DNA of 64,000 bases from [Clostridium] symbiosum (lineage in GTDB: Bacteria > Bacillota > Clostridia > Lachnospirales > Lachnospiraceae), in contig CP143946.1 in NCBI GenBank assembly GCA_036419695.1, positions 4,272,001-4,336,000 on the forward strand. Reading direction: 5' to 3'. Below the pieces are notes generated by a model. That model did not search any database, was not told where the DNA came from, and worked only from the letters and a program-made list of their open reading frames with translations. A program made the translations under genes and the position numbers. Position 1 is the first letter of the stretch, and the number at the start of each line of letters is the position of its first letter. Positions 35,799-44,952 of the stretch are shown here, piece after piece.

Positions 35799-36503
35799 CT
35801 ACTTTTCAATTTTGTATCCTACCCCCCAGACGGTGGTGATGATCTTGTTCTGTCTGGTGTCTTCTTTCATCTTGCCGCGAAGGCGCCGGATATGTACCAT
35901 AACTGTGTTGTTGGCTTCATAGACCTTCTCATTCCAAACCTTTTCGAATATCTCGTCGGTGCTGAATACGCGGCCCGGATTGGAAGCGAGAAGATAGAGG
36001 ATATCGAATTCAATCGGGGTCAGCTTGATCTCTTCCCCATATACCACTACCTTGTGGTTATCCTTGTTAATAATCAGTCCCTTGATGGAAATCTCATTCT
36101 TGGCGGAGGAACTTACGTTGCTCTGTGGATTTAACTGTGTGTATCTGCGAAGCTGGGACTTCACCCTGGCCGTCAGCTCCAGCGGGTTAAACGGCTTTAC
36201 CACATAATCGTCCGCCCCGGTCCCGAGACCCAGAATCTTATCAAGATCCGTGGAGCGGGCGCTGAGCATGATAATCGGGATATTGTTGGTCTCCCTGATC
36301 TTCTTGCACATCTCAAGTCCGTCCATCCCCGGCATCATGATATCCAGAAGGACGAGATGAATGCTCTCCTTCTCCAGAATATCGAGTCCTGCCTGTGCGT
36401 TATCCGCCTTAAATACTTTATATCCGTCACTGACCAGGTAAATCTCCACCAGGTCCGCTATTTCCTTTTCATCATCTACCACTAAGATGTTGATCTCTGA
36501 CAT
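35799..36503 (-). CDS. OmpR/VanR-family response regulator
   Basis: The 234-aa protein has a receiver domain (ILVVDDEKEIADLVEIYL, phospho-Asp in LVLLDIMMPGMDG, Lys in VVKPFNPLEL) and a winged-helix output domain (LTPIEFDILYLLASNPGRVFS, VMVHIRRLRGKM). It is the first gene of the minus-strand run TCS, membrane protein, ABC exporter, nfo, and probably regulates it. Two ACCATACAG direct repeats upstream may be its own operator. Confidence 0.93.
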   Translation of the reverse strand: MSEINILVVDDEKEIADLVEIYLVSDGYKVFKADNAQAGLDILEKESIHLVLLDIMMPGMDGLEMCKKIRETNNIPIIMLSARSTDLDKILGLGTGADDYVVKPFNPLELTARVKSQLRRYTQLNPQSNVSSSAKNEISIKGLIINKDNHKVVVYGEEIKLTPIEFDILYLLASNPGRVFSTDEIFEKVWNEKVYEANNTVMVHIRRLRGKMKEDTRQNKIITTVWGVGYKIEK

Positions 36504-36565
36504 AAAAATCCTCCCTCATTAGTAAACCTTTTCTGTCATTTTCCCGTTTTGTTTCTCTCCGGAAA

Positions 36566-36592
36566 ACCATACAGCTTTAGTTTACCATACAG
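36566..36592 (-). promoter_or_regulatory. Direct repeats ACCATACAG upstream of the response regulator
   Basis: ACCATACAG occurs at 36566-36574 and 36584-36592, 18 bp apart start to start and about 63-90 bp before the regulator ATG. OmpR-family regulators bind direct repeats, so self-regulation is plausible. The rest of the 36504-36890 gap has a GC-rich CCGGCCC-like patch (36670-36710) and no gene. Confidence 0.45.
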
Positions 36593-36812
36593 CAGAAAAA
36601 TTTGCTTTAATTTTCTCTTACATTTTTGGAGAAATCTTCCCTTGTAAATCAAGGGTTTTCCGGGTTCTCCGGCCCGCCGTGCCCCGCCCGGCCCCTGCCC
36701 GGCCCTTCTTCTGTAACAAAAACCCGAATGAACTGGACTGTGAACGCAAATATTCCATCCCCTCCTTATATAACAGTATATTTTGCCATTTTCAACAAAA
36801 CGTCAGAATATA

Positions 36813-36842
36813 TTGACGGATATGCCAAAAAATGTATATAAT
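36813..36842 (+). promoter_or_regulatory. Probable promoter of the racemase-family gene
   Basis: TTGACG (36813-36818), an 18-bp spacer and TATAAT (36837-36842) lie about 48 bp before the start codon. Confidence 0.65.
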
Positions 36843-36890
36843 TAAATCATTACAAAAGTATACGGTTCTAAGTGAACAGGAGGTACACAG

Positions 36891-37571
36891 ATGTCAAAGC
36901 GAGATATAAAAAGGATTGCCCTGCTGCTGCCCAACACGGATTCCATTCTGGAAACGGATCTTCAGATTTATCTCCCTTCCAACGTCATTATCCACACCGC
37001 CAGGATGCGCCTGGATGAAGTTGGGGAGGCGGCGGAAAAGCGTATGGTGGACGAAGAACTGCCGAAGGCAATCTCATTTCTGAAAGACATTACCCAGTTT
37101 GACGGCGCGGTGTTCGGCTGTACATCGGCCTCGGCAGTTTACGGTGAGGAGGGGTTACAGCGCATCGGACATCTGATGGAAGAAGGGCTAAAATGTCCCG
37201 TGACCAATGCATTTTCCGCCGTCCTTTCTGAAATCAGGCGCTTTGAAGCGAAGCGAATCGGCCTCCTGACCCCCTATACCGTGGAGGTTAACCAATTCTT
37301 TGCGGCCACTCTGGCGGAATTCCACATCGCCTGCGGAGCCTATTACGGCCTTGGAATCTCCGACGATACACAGATTGCCCGGGTGGAGCCTCAGGAGATT
37401 GAGGATATGGCATCCAGATACAGCGATAGATTAAAAGAACAGGATCTGCTCTTACTTTCCTGCACGAATTTCCGTGCCGCCGAGATCCATAACAGAATCA
37501 GCCGAATGCTGGAGCTTCCGGTTGTTACCAGCAATCAGGCTATTATCCACTGGATATTATCTATTGTATGA
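36891..37571 (+). CDS. Asp/Glu racemase-superfamily protein (maleate isomerase/arylmalonate decarboxylase-like)
   Basis: The 226-aa protein has the two cysteine motifs of the family: FGCTSASAVYG near residue 78 and LLSCTNFRAAEI near residue 192. The linking element KRIGLLTPYTVEVNQFF is also seen. Members use paired cysteines for racemisation, cis-trans isomerisation of maleate, or decarboxylation. AACAGGAGG precedes the ATG. It stands alone between a promoter and a strong terminator, so context gives no substrate. The call is limited to the superfamily. Confidence 0.78.
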   Translation: MSKRDIKRIALLLPNTDSILETDLQIYLPSNVIIHTARMRLDEVGEAAEKRMVDEELPKAISFLKDITQFDGAVFGCTSASAVYGEEGLQRIGHLMEEGLKCPVTNAFSAVLSEIRRFEAKRIGLLTPYTVEVNQFFAATLAEFHIACGAYYGLGISDDTQIARVEPQEIEDMASRYSDRLKEQDLLLLSCTNFRAAEIHNRISRMLELPVVTSNQAIIHWILSIV

Positions 37572-37603
37572 CAGCGTGAAGAAATATTGTCCACAGAAAA
37601 TAT

Positions 37604-37667
37604 AAAAACGAAACAGTGATGCCTCAAAGCGGTACAAAGCCTGATAAGCATCATTGTTTCGTTTTTT
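37604..37667 (+). terminator. Terminator of the racemase-family gene
   Basis: 19-bp arms (AAAAACGAAACAGTGATGC with its near-complement) around a 25-nt loop end in GTTTTTT. They lie about 35 bp after the stop. ppk reads in from the other side, so it may serve both. Confidence 0.8.
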
Positions 37668-37808
37668 ATGTTTTTACAGAATCTATAAGCAGAGCCCGTT
37701 CACCGCGGTTCTAAATCCCGTTTTCCCGGCTCCAGCCTTAGTTCCACCGCGGTTCTTCCCTGATTCTTTCTCCCATTCCATCCAGATTCCGAAGTCATCT
37801 TCAATTCC

Positions 37809-39977
37809 CTACTGTTCCAGAGGAATAAACACCCGGTTCTTTACCGGATCCGTCAGATCCTTCTCCGCCCTGGCTGCCTGGATCGCCTCTTCGCAGAATA
37901 CCTCCTGGGAGATAACAAGGGCTTTTCCCCTCTTATCCTTCTTTGCATAAGTGCCGTCCGGCTGCAGGAAATGAGCCTTCACATTGTCATTTAACTGGAC
38001 ATCCAGGATGTGGATTACACGCTCTTTCAGCTTCTCGTCTTCCACCGGGAAAAGGATTTCCACACGCCGGTCCAGGTTTCTCGGCATCCAGTCCGCGCTT
38101 CCCATAAATACCTTCTGTTCCCCGCTGTTCTCAAAGAAGAAGATTCGGCTGTGCTCCAGGAAATTACCGACAATCGAGCAGACCGTAATATTTTCACTCA
38201 GTCCCGGCACGCCCGCTTTCAGGCAGCAGATGCCTCGTACAATCAGTTCCACCTTAACGCCTGCACAGGATGCCTCATACAGATTGGCAATGATCTCCTT
38301 GTCACAGAGGGAGTTCAGTTTCGCCACAATTCTCGCATTCTTTCCGTTCCTGGCATTTTTCGTCTCCCTCTGAATCAGGCGGAGGAATTTGCCGCGAAGC
38401 CACAGGGGAGCCAGGGACAGTTTATTCCATCCCAGAGGTTCGGAATATCCCGACAGCATGTTGAATACAGCCGTGGCATCCTCTCCAATCTGCGGATCGC
38501 AGGTGAACAGGCCGCAGTCCGTATAGAGCTTGGCTGTGGAGTCGTTGTAGTTTCCCGTTCCCAGATGGACATAACGGCGGATGCCCTCCTCCTCTTTTCT
38601 GACAATCAGGGTGATTTTACTGTGGGTTTTGAGGCCCAGCAGGCCGTATATTACATGGCAGCCTGCTTTCTCCAGCATCTTCGCCCAGATAATATTATTC
38701 TCCTCATCAAAACGCGCCTTCAGCTCCACAAGGACGGAAACCTGTTTTCCATTATCCGCCGCCTCTGCAAGGGCTGCAATGATCGGAGAGTTTCCGCTGA
38801 CGCGGTACAGGGTCTGCTTGATAGCCAGAACATCCGGATCCTTGGCAGCCCGTTTGATGAAATCCACAACCGGTTCAAACGACTCATACGGGTGGAATAA
38901 GAGAATATCTCCCTTTCTGATATTGGTAAAAATATCGTCGTCATTCATCAGGGCCGGTACCGGCTGCGGCGTGTAGCCCGGCGTCTTGAACGCCTCATAG
39001 CCCGGGAGGCCGTAAACTTTCATAAGCACGGTCAAATCCAGCGGGCCGTTTATCTCATATATCTCGTCGTTTGAAACTTCCAGCTCATTTTTCAGGATAT
39101 CGAGAAGGCGTTTATCGGCTTTCTCCTCGATGTCCAGACGGATTGCTTCACCCCACTGGCGTTTTTTCAACTGTTTTTCAATCTCCTGCAGCAGATCCTC
39201 GGCCTCATCCTCGTCGATGCTCAGATCGGCATTTCTCATGACACGGAACGGATGGGAGCAGATGATATCATAGTTCAGGAACAGTTTGTCGATATTCCGT
39301 TCAATGATCTCCTCCAGATAGATAATCGTTGTCTTCGTCTCTTTCTGTTCCTGGCCGTCTCCCCCGGCGTTTTTCTCATCATCCGGGATCACAACGACCC
39401 TCGGCAGGCCGGTCGGCACACGGACCATGGCAAAGTCCAGCTCGCTGTCTCCCTTTTTCTTTCTCACCAGTGCGGCAATGTTCAGGGATTTATTGCGTAT
39501 CAGCGGAAACGGCCTCGAAGAATCCACCGCCATCGGCGTAAGGACCGGATAAACCACGTCTTCGAAATACTTATCTACGTAGGCCGCCTCTTTTCTCGTC
39601 AGGTTCTCATGGCAGGTCACTATCTTCAGGCCATTCTGTTTTAAAACTGGAAGAAGGCCCCTGTTATAGGTCTTATACTGATCCGCCACCAGCTCATGCG
39701 TCTTAACTCCGATGGCCTCAAGCTGTTTTGTGGCCGTCATCCCCGCAATGTCGGGCTTCGTATATCCGGCATGGATCATATCCTTTAAAGAGGCTACACG
39801 GACCATGAAAAATTCATCCAGGTTGGAAGCTGTGATGCTTAAAAACTTCAGCCGGTCAAACAGCGGAGTGGTTTTATCCCTGGCCTCGCCCAGAACACGG
39901 TAGTTGAATTCCAGCCAGCTCAGTTCCCTGTTCACATAATTCTCAGGACTGGTATATTTCGATGCTGTCTCTGTCAT
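37809..39977 (-). CDS. ppk1: Polyphosphate kinase 1
   Basis: The 722-aa protein shows the PPK1 order: an N-terminal helical domain (VNRELSWLEFNYRVLGEA), then two phospholipase-D-like lobes with QTLYRVSGNSPIIAALAEAA, the catalytic His in GLKTHSKITLIVRKEEE (near residue 437), HLGTGNYNDSTAKLYTD, and HSRIFFFENSGEQKVFMGSADW. It makes polyphosphate from ATP reversibly. It ends the run DUF815 ATPase, ppx, ppk, and begins 3 bp after the ppx stop, so polyphosphate synthesis and breakdown are encoded in one operon. Length is normal. Confidence 0.95.
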   Translation of the reverse strand: MTETASKYTSPENYVNRELSWLEFNYRVLGEARDKTTPLFDRLKFLSITASNLDEFFMVRVASLKDMIHAGYTKPDIAGMTATKQLEAIGVKTHELVADQYKTYNRGLLPVLKQNGLKIVTCHENLTRKEAAYVDKYFEDVVYPVLTPMAVDSSRPFPLIRNKSLNIAALVRKKKGDSELDFAMVRVPTGLPRVVVIPDDEKNAGGDGQEQKETKTTIIYLEEIIERNIDKLFLNYDIICSHPFRVMRNADLSIDEDEAEDLLQEIEKQLKKRQWGEAIRLDIEEKADKRLLDILKNELEVSNDEIYEINGPLDLTVLMKVYGLPGYEAFKTPGYTPQPVPALMNDDDIFTNIRKGDILLFHPYESFEPVVDFIKRAAKDPDVLAIKQTLYRVSGNSPIIAALAEAADNGKQVSVLVELKARFDEENNIIWAKMLEKAGCHVIYGLLGLKTHSKITLIVRKEEEGIRRYVHLGTGNYNDSTAKLYTDCGLFTCDPQIGEDATAVFNMLSGYSEPLGWNKLSLAPLWLRGKFLRLIQRETKNARNGKNARIVAKLNSLCDKEIIANLYEASCAGVKVELIVRGICCLKAGVPGLSENITVCSIVGNFLEHSRIFFFENSGEQKVFMGSADWMPRNLDRRVEILFPVEDEKLKERVIHILDVQLNDNVKAHFLQPDGTYAKKDKRGKALVISQEVFCEEAIQAARAEKDLTDPVKNRVFIPLEQ

Positions 39978-39980
39978 CTC

Positions 39981-41546
39981 TTAAATCCCCCTTTTCTGTC
40001 TCAATACCGGATGTATGCCGAAAATCTCCTCGAAGAAGTCGGCCTTCTGCTCGAATGAGAAGCGTTCCAGCACAATACTGTCGGTATAGCCCGTCGTGAT
40101 AACCAGGTTTCCATCCCTGACCGCCACTTTGAAATCGGAGAGCTTCTGTTTATGGCCCCTGTCCATGGAATTGGCAAGGCGCAGGATCGCGGTCAGCTTT
40201 GCAATAATAATGGTCAGCTCCCGCCTTGAAATGTTCTTGCCTCCGTGCCGCGAAAAATCGGATTCCAGTACCACCTCATCATAGGCAAATTCCTGTATAT
40301 TATATCTCACGACGTTGGCGACAATCTCCCTCTCCAGATGGGAAAGGCCGATAATCTCCGTCGCCATGATAATCTGGTAAGCATTTTCCGTGCTCTTTGT
40401 GATGCTTACAAATTTACCACAAGCGTGGAGAATCGCGGCAATCTGAAGCAGCAGCCTCTCCCTGTTTCCCAGGCCGTGATATTTCCTGGTCGCGTTGAAA
40501 ATGGCCACCGCCGTCCTCTCCACTTCCTGGGTGTGGGCTGCGTAACACTTATACCGCTTCGCCATATTGCGGGCCGAGGAGAGAATATCTCCCTCAAAAT
40601 CATGGTGGAATTTTACAAGACGGCTTTCCTCCGCATACTCCGCCGCAATCCCGTCACAGAGCCGGATGCCCGGGATCCATACGGATTCCGCCCCCAGCAT
40701 ATCCAGCACCTTTTTATAGATAATGGCGCCCGGAATCAAAAGAGCCGCATAGTCATGCTCTATCTCATAGTAGTCTTCTATCTCGTCCACGGACATCGAG
40801 GTCAGTTTCTTGCAGAATGCCTTGAACTGCTCCGCGGTAAAGCGGTCACGGTTCGCCTCCTTCATCCCTCTCTTGACCATATAGATAATGCTCTCGCCGG
40901 TGGCAATCAGGTTCTTGATCTGTCTGTCCTTCAGGTACATCTTTTTAAATGTGTAAAGTTCATTGTCCACCAGCTCGTCAATCACCTCCGGTATCATCTG
41001 GTAATTGACCTTCCAGTGGGCGGCCATCTCACTAAGGCGCAGCACACCCAGAATCAGGTTCTGGGTTGATACGAGAGAGTCCTTGTCAAACAGGGAAATC
41101 TGGGAGCTTCCAAATCCCACGTCCACAATCGCGGTTCCCGTCTGCACGGTCTTCTGGAACTCCGCGTCCTTGGATGCCACCGCTTTATAGGTCATAAAAC
41201 GAAGCTCGGAGTTATTGATCGGTATTACCCTGACGCCGGTCCGGACCAGGATCTGGTCCAGGACGATCTGGCTGTTTCTGGCCTCCCTGAGCGCACTGCT
41301 GGCATAGGCCCGGTAATCCTGAACCCTGTAGGTCTTCATGACGTCCATGAATTCCTTCAGCACCCGGCACATCTCATCCACCAGCACATAAGTGATCTTA
41401 CCGTCATTGTAGGTGTCTTTTCCCAAAGCCAGAACATGGCGCAGGTGATCTATTTCCCTGATGCCGTATTTGCCTGAAATCTCATAGATTCCAAGTTCCA
41501 GCTCAAACGATCCTACGTCAATCGCAGCAAATGTTTTAATTGCCAT
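39981..41546 (-). CDS. ppx: Exopolyphosphatase (Ppx/GppA family) with HD-type C-terminal domain
   Basis: The 521-aa protein has an ASKHA-fold Ppx/GppA domain (AAIDVGSFELELGIYEI; ASSALREARNS; AIVDVGFGSSQISLF) followed by a helical HD-like domain (residues ~330-500). It probably removes terminal phosphates from polyphosphate or acts on pppGpp. The HD core here reads AAILHACGKF, with Ala where the family's His-Asp pair normally has Asp. The metal site of that domain may be impaired. The gene overlaps the DUF815 ATPase by 11 bp upstream and is followed by ppk after 3 bp. Confidence 0.88.
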   Translation of the reverse strand: MAIKTFAAIDVGSFELELGIYEISGKYGIREIDHLRHVLALGKDTYNDGKITYVLVDEMCRVLKEFMDVMKTYRVQDYRAYASSALREARNSQIVLDQILVRTGVRVIPINNSELRFMTYKAVASKDAEFQKTVQTGTAIVDVGFGSSQISLFDKDSLVSTQNLILGVLRLSEMAAHWKVNYQMIPEVIDELVDNELYTFKKMYLKDRQIKNLIATGESIIYMVKRGMKEANRDRFTAEQFKAFCKKLTSMSVDEIEDYYEIEHDYAALLIPGAIIYKKVLDMLGAESVWIPGIRLCDGIAAEYAEESRLVKFHHDFEGDILSSARNMAKRYKCYAAHTQEVERTAVAIFNATRKYHGLGNRERLLLQIAAILHACGKFVSITKSTENAYQIIMATEIIGLSHLEREIVANVVRYNIQEFAYDEVVLESDFSRHGGKNISRRELTIIIAKLTAILRLANSMDRGHKQKLSDFKVAVRDGNLVITTGYTDSIVLERFSFEQKADFFEEIFGIHPVLRQKRGI

Positions 41547-42870
41547 ACTGTTTTTCCTCCAGCTTTAACTTACCCAGCAAATGGGTGATGAACTGGGCGG
41601 CCGTCCTGCCGGACAGCCCGCCATGGCTCAGCTCCCATTTATTTGCCTCCAGATACAATTCTTCCTCCGGCATATTTACATGGTATTTCTCCGCCAGCAC
41701 CTTTACGATCTTCTGGAATTCCTTTTTGTCCGGGGAACCGTAATAAATCGTCACTCCAAACCTGGCAACGAGGGATAATTTTTCCTGCACCGTGTCATTG
41801 ACATGCAGATCATCGTCCAGTTCACGTTTATCGCTGAACTTCTCCCGGATCAGATGGCGTCTGTTGGAGGTTGCGTAAATCAGGACATTCTGGGGTTTGA
41901 TTCCCAGCCCGCCCTCGATAATCGCTTTCAGATATTTGTACTCTATCTCATATTCCTCAAAAGACAGATCATCCATATAGATAATAAATTTGTAGTTCCG
42001 GTCCTTAATCTGCTCCAGCACATCTGACAGGCTGCGGAACTGATGCTTATATACTTCTATCATCCGCAATCCCCGGTCATAATATTTATTCAGAATTGCC
42101 TTAATGCTGGAAGATTTTCCCGTGCCGCTGTCGCCAAACAAAAGTACGTTGTTGGCCGCCCTGCCTTCTATAAATGATTCCGTATTTTCGATCAGTTTTG
42201 CCTTCTGCATCTCGTATCCGACGAGATCCTCCAGATAAATGTGCTCCACCCTGGTGATCGGCTCAATCGATGCCTTTGGGCTGTTCTCATTCATGCTGAT
42301 ATGGAACGCCTTATTAAGGCCGAATTTGCCGACGCCGAATTCCCTGTAAAACTCAGTCACCGTATCCTGGAACGTCCTGTCGTCGCCTGCGCTCTCAAGC
42401 GCCGCAGCCAGCTCCACAATCCTGTCGCGGATTCTTCGGTTGAACACCCGGCTCTCATCCGATGAACTCTGATACCGCTTCATCAGATGCCAGATACCGC
42501 CATCCTCCTCGTCCAAAGCGGCGATATCGCGTGAAAAAAGCTCCCTCATCAGCCGGAAGTCATGAGCCGCCAGCTCATTTAGCGTGCCTTTTACAGGGCC
42601 TGTAATCTCACATGAAGTACTGTAGGCGTTCTCATGGTTCGCCATACAGAATGCCAAAAAGCAGTGCCATAGATTTCCTTTAAAACCATAGGTCACTGCC
42701 AGTTCTATCAGACAGTTGGCACAGGCAAAAGCATCCGGGGCCTCAGGGCCCCTGTCCGCTGCCAGCAGTGCGCATACATTGTCAAATAAGTTCTGATATT
42801 TTAAATTTCTGTAGAGAATCATCTGATTCCCCTGTATTTTTCCGTTTTCTTTCCTCATTATCTCTTCCAT
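41536..42870 (-). CDS. DUF815 family AAA ATPase
   Basis: The 444-aa protein has an N-terminal helical region and a P-loop ATPase domain with Walker A LLFGDSGTGKSSSIKAI (near residue 247), Walker B FIIYMDDLSFEEYE, and an arginine-finger-like ATSNRRHLIREKFSDKRE. This is the DUF815 family, found in many clostridia with no settled function. GAGGG lies just before the ATG at 42870. It leads an overlapping operon with ppx and ppk, so a link to polyphosphate metabolism can be inferred from position only. Confidence 0.85.
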   Translation of the reverse strand: MEEIMRKENGKIQGNQMILYRNLKYQNLFDNVCALLAADRGPEAPDAFACANCLIELAVTYGFKGNLWHCFLAFCMANHENAYSTSCEITGPVKGTLNELAAHDFRLMRELFSRDIAALDEEDGGIWHLMKRYQSSSDESRVFNRRIRDRIVELAAALESAGDDRTFQDTVTEFYREFGVGKFGLNKAFHISMNENSPKASIEPITRVEHIYLEDLVGYEMQKAKLIENTESFIEGRAANNVLLFGDSGTGKSSSIKAILNKYYDRGLRMIEVYKHQFRSLSDVLEQIKDRNYKFIIYMDDLSFEEYEIEYKYLKAIIEGGLGIKPQNVLIYATSNRRHLIREKFSDKRELDDDLHVNDTVQEKLSLVARFGVTIYYGSPDKKEFQKIVKVLAEKYHVNMPEEELYLEANKWELSHGGLSGRTAAQFITHLLGKLKLEEKQYGN

Positions 42871-42907
42871 GCTGCCCTCTTTCCGGCTGAACCGAAATAC
42901 CGTACCG

Positions 42908-44035
42908 TCAATAATTACCGAGAATCCTCATATTCTTCGCTTCCTGTGATATGCCGTAAAGCGCGCTTATGACTCCCGGATTCTCCAGATTTCCTTCTAT
43001 GTCGACAAAGAAACGGTATTCCCAATTACGCCCGGGAACCGGACGTGACTCGATCATCCTCATGTTGACGTGATTAAAAATAAAATTCCCCAGTATGTTG
43101 TAAAGAGTACCAATCTTGTGGGGAAGTTCAAAACAGATGCTGATCTTCCCGGCGTCTTCCCTGTATACCGGCTCAGCCGACAAAATCAGGAAACGCGTCG
43201 TGTTCTCTTTACTGTTGTTAATGGACGTGGCAAGCGGCTTTAAACCGTAGATTTCCCCTGCTATCTCACTTGCCACCGCGGCCTGGGTCCTGTCATTCTC
43301 ATCCCGGATCTTCTTGGCGGCAACCGCATTATTCTCCATGCTGAGCTGCTGCCAGTTCTCCCTCCCGTTCAGGAACTCGGAACTCTGCATCAGCGCCTGG
43401 GGATGGGCATATACGCGCCGGATATCCTCAATGGAGGCATCCTGCGTACCGAGCAGGAAGTGGTTTACCGGAACAAAGGTTTCCGCCACTATGTAATTGT
43501 TATACCTTAAAAGCAGATCGTAGTTATCCGTAACGGCTCCTGCGGAGGAGTTCTCGATCGGGAGCACGCTGTAATCGGCCCGGCCCTCCTTCACCTCTAT
43601 CATCAGGTCTTCAAACCTGCGGACATGGTGGATATCGGCCTCTTTGCCAAAGTACCGCAGCGCAGCGGCATGGCCATAGGCCCCTTCCAATCCCTGAAAC
43701 ACAATCCTTTTTCCCGCAGTGTCCAGTTTTTTCACTTTCTCAAATCCCAGCTCCATCAGGCCGGTGCGCCCCGCCATCGTCTGGTACTGGTATCGGCGGC
43801 TCAGTGTCATCATCTGGAGAAAAAGCTCTCCGACCGCCTGTTTATTAAAGTCCCCCTCTGCCATTCCGGTAAGGGTTTCTATCTTCTCCTGTTCGCGCTT
43901 GGCGTCGTAAACGGCCTTGCCCGTCTCAATCTTATACTCCGCCACATCCGCGCAGAGTCTCATTCTTTCTTCAAACAGCTTCTCAATCTGTGTATCGATT
44001 CCATCCAGTTTAATTCTGATTTCCTGTAAGTCCAT
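42908..44035 (-). CDS. pheA: Bifunctional chorismate mutase/prephenate dehydratase
   Basis: The 375-aa protein has a chorismate mutase domain (residues 1-85; LDGIDTQIEKLFEERMRLCADVAEYK). A prephenate dehydratase domain follows at about 110-290 (FQGLEGAYGHAAALRYFG, LPIENSSAGAVTDNYDLL, and the diagnostic NTTRFLIL). The C-terminal ACT domain carries the ESRP phenylalanine-binding motif (MRMIESRPVPGRNWEYRFF), so feedback inhibition is likely. It produces phenylpyruvate for phenylalanine. ATG 44035 is chosen because AAAGGAG lies 6 nt upstream; an N-terminal extension to 44137 overlaps plsC without a ribosome site. It overlaps the plsC end by 26 bp. Confidence 0.94.
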   Translation of the reverse strand: MDLQEIRIKLDGIDTQIEKLFEERMRLCADVAEYKIETGKAVYDAKREQEKIETLTGMAEGDFNKQAVGELFLQMMTLSRRYQYQTMAGRTGLMELGFEKVKKLDTAGKRIVFQGLEGAYGHAAALRYFGKEADIHHVRRFEDLMIEVKEGRADYSVLPIENSSAGAVTDNYDLLLRYNNYIVAETFVPVNHFLLGTQDASIEDIRRVYAHPQALMQSSEFLNGRENWQQLSMENNAVAAKKIRDENDRTQAAVASEIAGEIYGLKPLATSINNSKENTTRFLILSAEPVYREDAGKISICFELPHKIGTLYNILGNFIFNHVNMRMIESRPVPGRNWEYRFFVDIEGNLENPGVISALYGISQEAKNMRILGNY

Positions 44036-44765
44036 GCTGCTCCTTTTCAAGCATTCTGATAATCTGCTTTCTTGTATATGCCCCGACAAACTTGCGCTCT
44101 TCCGGAGGCAGTTCCTTGATAATAAACGGCTGTCCAAACTCGATCGTCACATGGGCCGGCCTGATAATCGGAAAATGTTTTTCAAATATCTCCGCCGTAC
44201 CTGTGATGGCAACTGGTATTACCGGGCATCCTGATTTCTCGGCAATCTTTAAGCTCCCCTCTTTAAAGGGCAGAAGCTCCAGGAGATTGTCCCCTCTGTT
44301 TCTCGTTCCCTCCGGAAAAATCCAGATGGAAACGCCCCTCTTCACCTTTTCGATTCCTTCCAGGATTGTCTTAAGTCCCTCTTTCAGGTTCTTGCGATCC
44401 AGGAACAGGCAATTGACATTGGTCATCCAGTCGGAAAGCAGCGGATACCGTTTCATCTCTTTCTTTGCTACAAACCCAAGTAGGCTCGGCACCGTCGTAT
44501 AGCCTACGAGAATATCAAAATAACTTCTATGGTTTCCCACATACAGGACAGGCTGTCCTTCCGGCACATTCTCCATCCCTTTGACGGTCACGGTCACTCC
44601 CGACATCTTAAGTATGAAACGGAATACTTTCTGCACAATGCGCAGGCTCTCCCGCTCCATCTTGTCCCGGTCACTTTTGCCTGTCTTTTTAAGTTTATAC
44701 AAAAGTCCTGTGGAAAAAATAAGGAAACCAATTACAGTTGATGCCACTAATACAAAACGTATCAT
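44010..44765 (-). CDS. plsC: 1-acyl-sn-glycerol-3-phosphate acyltransferase
   Basis: The 251-aa protein has an N-terminal membrane helix, the catalytic NHxxxxD motif in VGNHRSYFDILVGY, and the substrate-binding FPEGTRNRGD. These define the LPLAT family that acylates lysophosphatidic acid to phosphatidic acid. It overlaps pheA by 26 bp. cls, another lipid gene, lies 188 bp upstream on the same strand. Confidence 0.92.
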   Translation of the reverse strand: MIRFVLVASTVIGFLIFSTGLLYKLKKTGKSDRDKMERESLRIVQKVFRFILKMSGVTVTVKGMENVPEGQPVLYVGNHRSYFDILVGYTTVPSLLGFVAKKEMKRYPLLSDWMTNVNCLFLDRKNLKEGLKTILEGIEKVKRGVSIWIFPEGTRNRGDNLLELLPFKEGSLKIAEKSGCPVIPVAITGTAEIFEKHFPIIRPAHVTIEFGQPFIIKELPPEERKFVGAYTRKQIIRMLEKEQHGLTGNQN

Positions 44766-44887
44766 ATCTTCACCTCTCTATCCGTTCTATTATATAAAAA
44801 TAACGGCTCTTTTACAAGCTTTTCCTGTCTGTAAAATGCCTGTAAAGAACCGTCTGGTTTTCTGTGACTTTCGCTTTGCTCCACTCA

Positions 44888-44928
44888 CAAAAAACATCTC
44901 GCGGAATACATCCGGCCTGAACCGTAAC
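44888..44928. repeat. Partial copy of the 18.4-kb MITE-like repeat
   Basis: AAACATCTCGCGGAATACAT and the bases up to CCGTAAC match the right end of the element at 18424-18462 with several differences. No matching left end is seen, so it is a fragment or a diverged member. Confidence 0.5.
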
Positions 44929-44952
44929 GCGTTCTGTAATTCTTAATCCGTC

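Noticed and set aside
34640..35839. 399-codon plus-strand frame
   Set aside because: It lies opposite an unmistakable histidine kinase gene; length is due to codon bias only.
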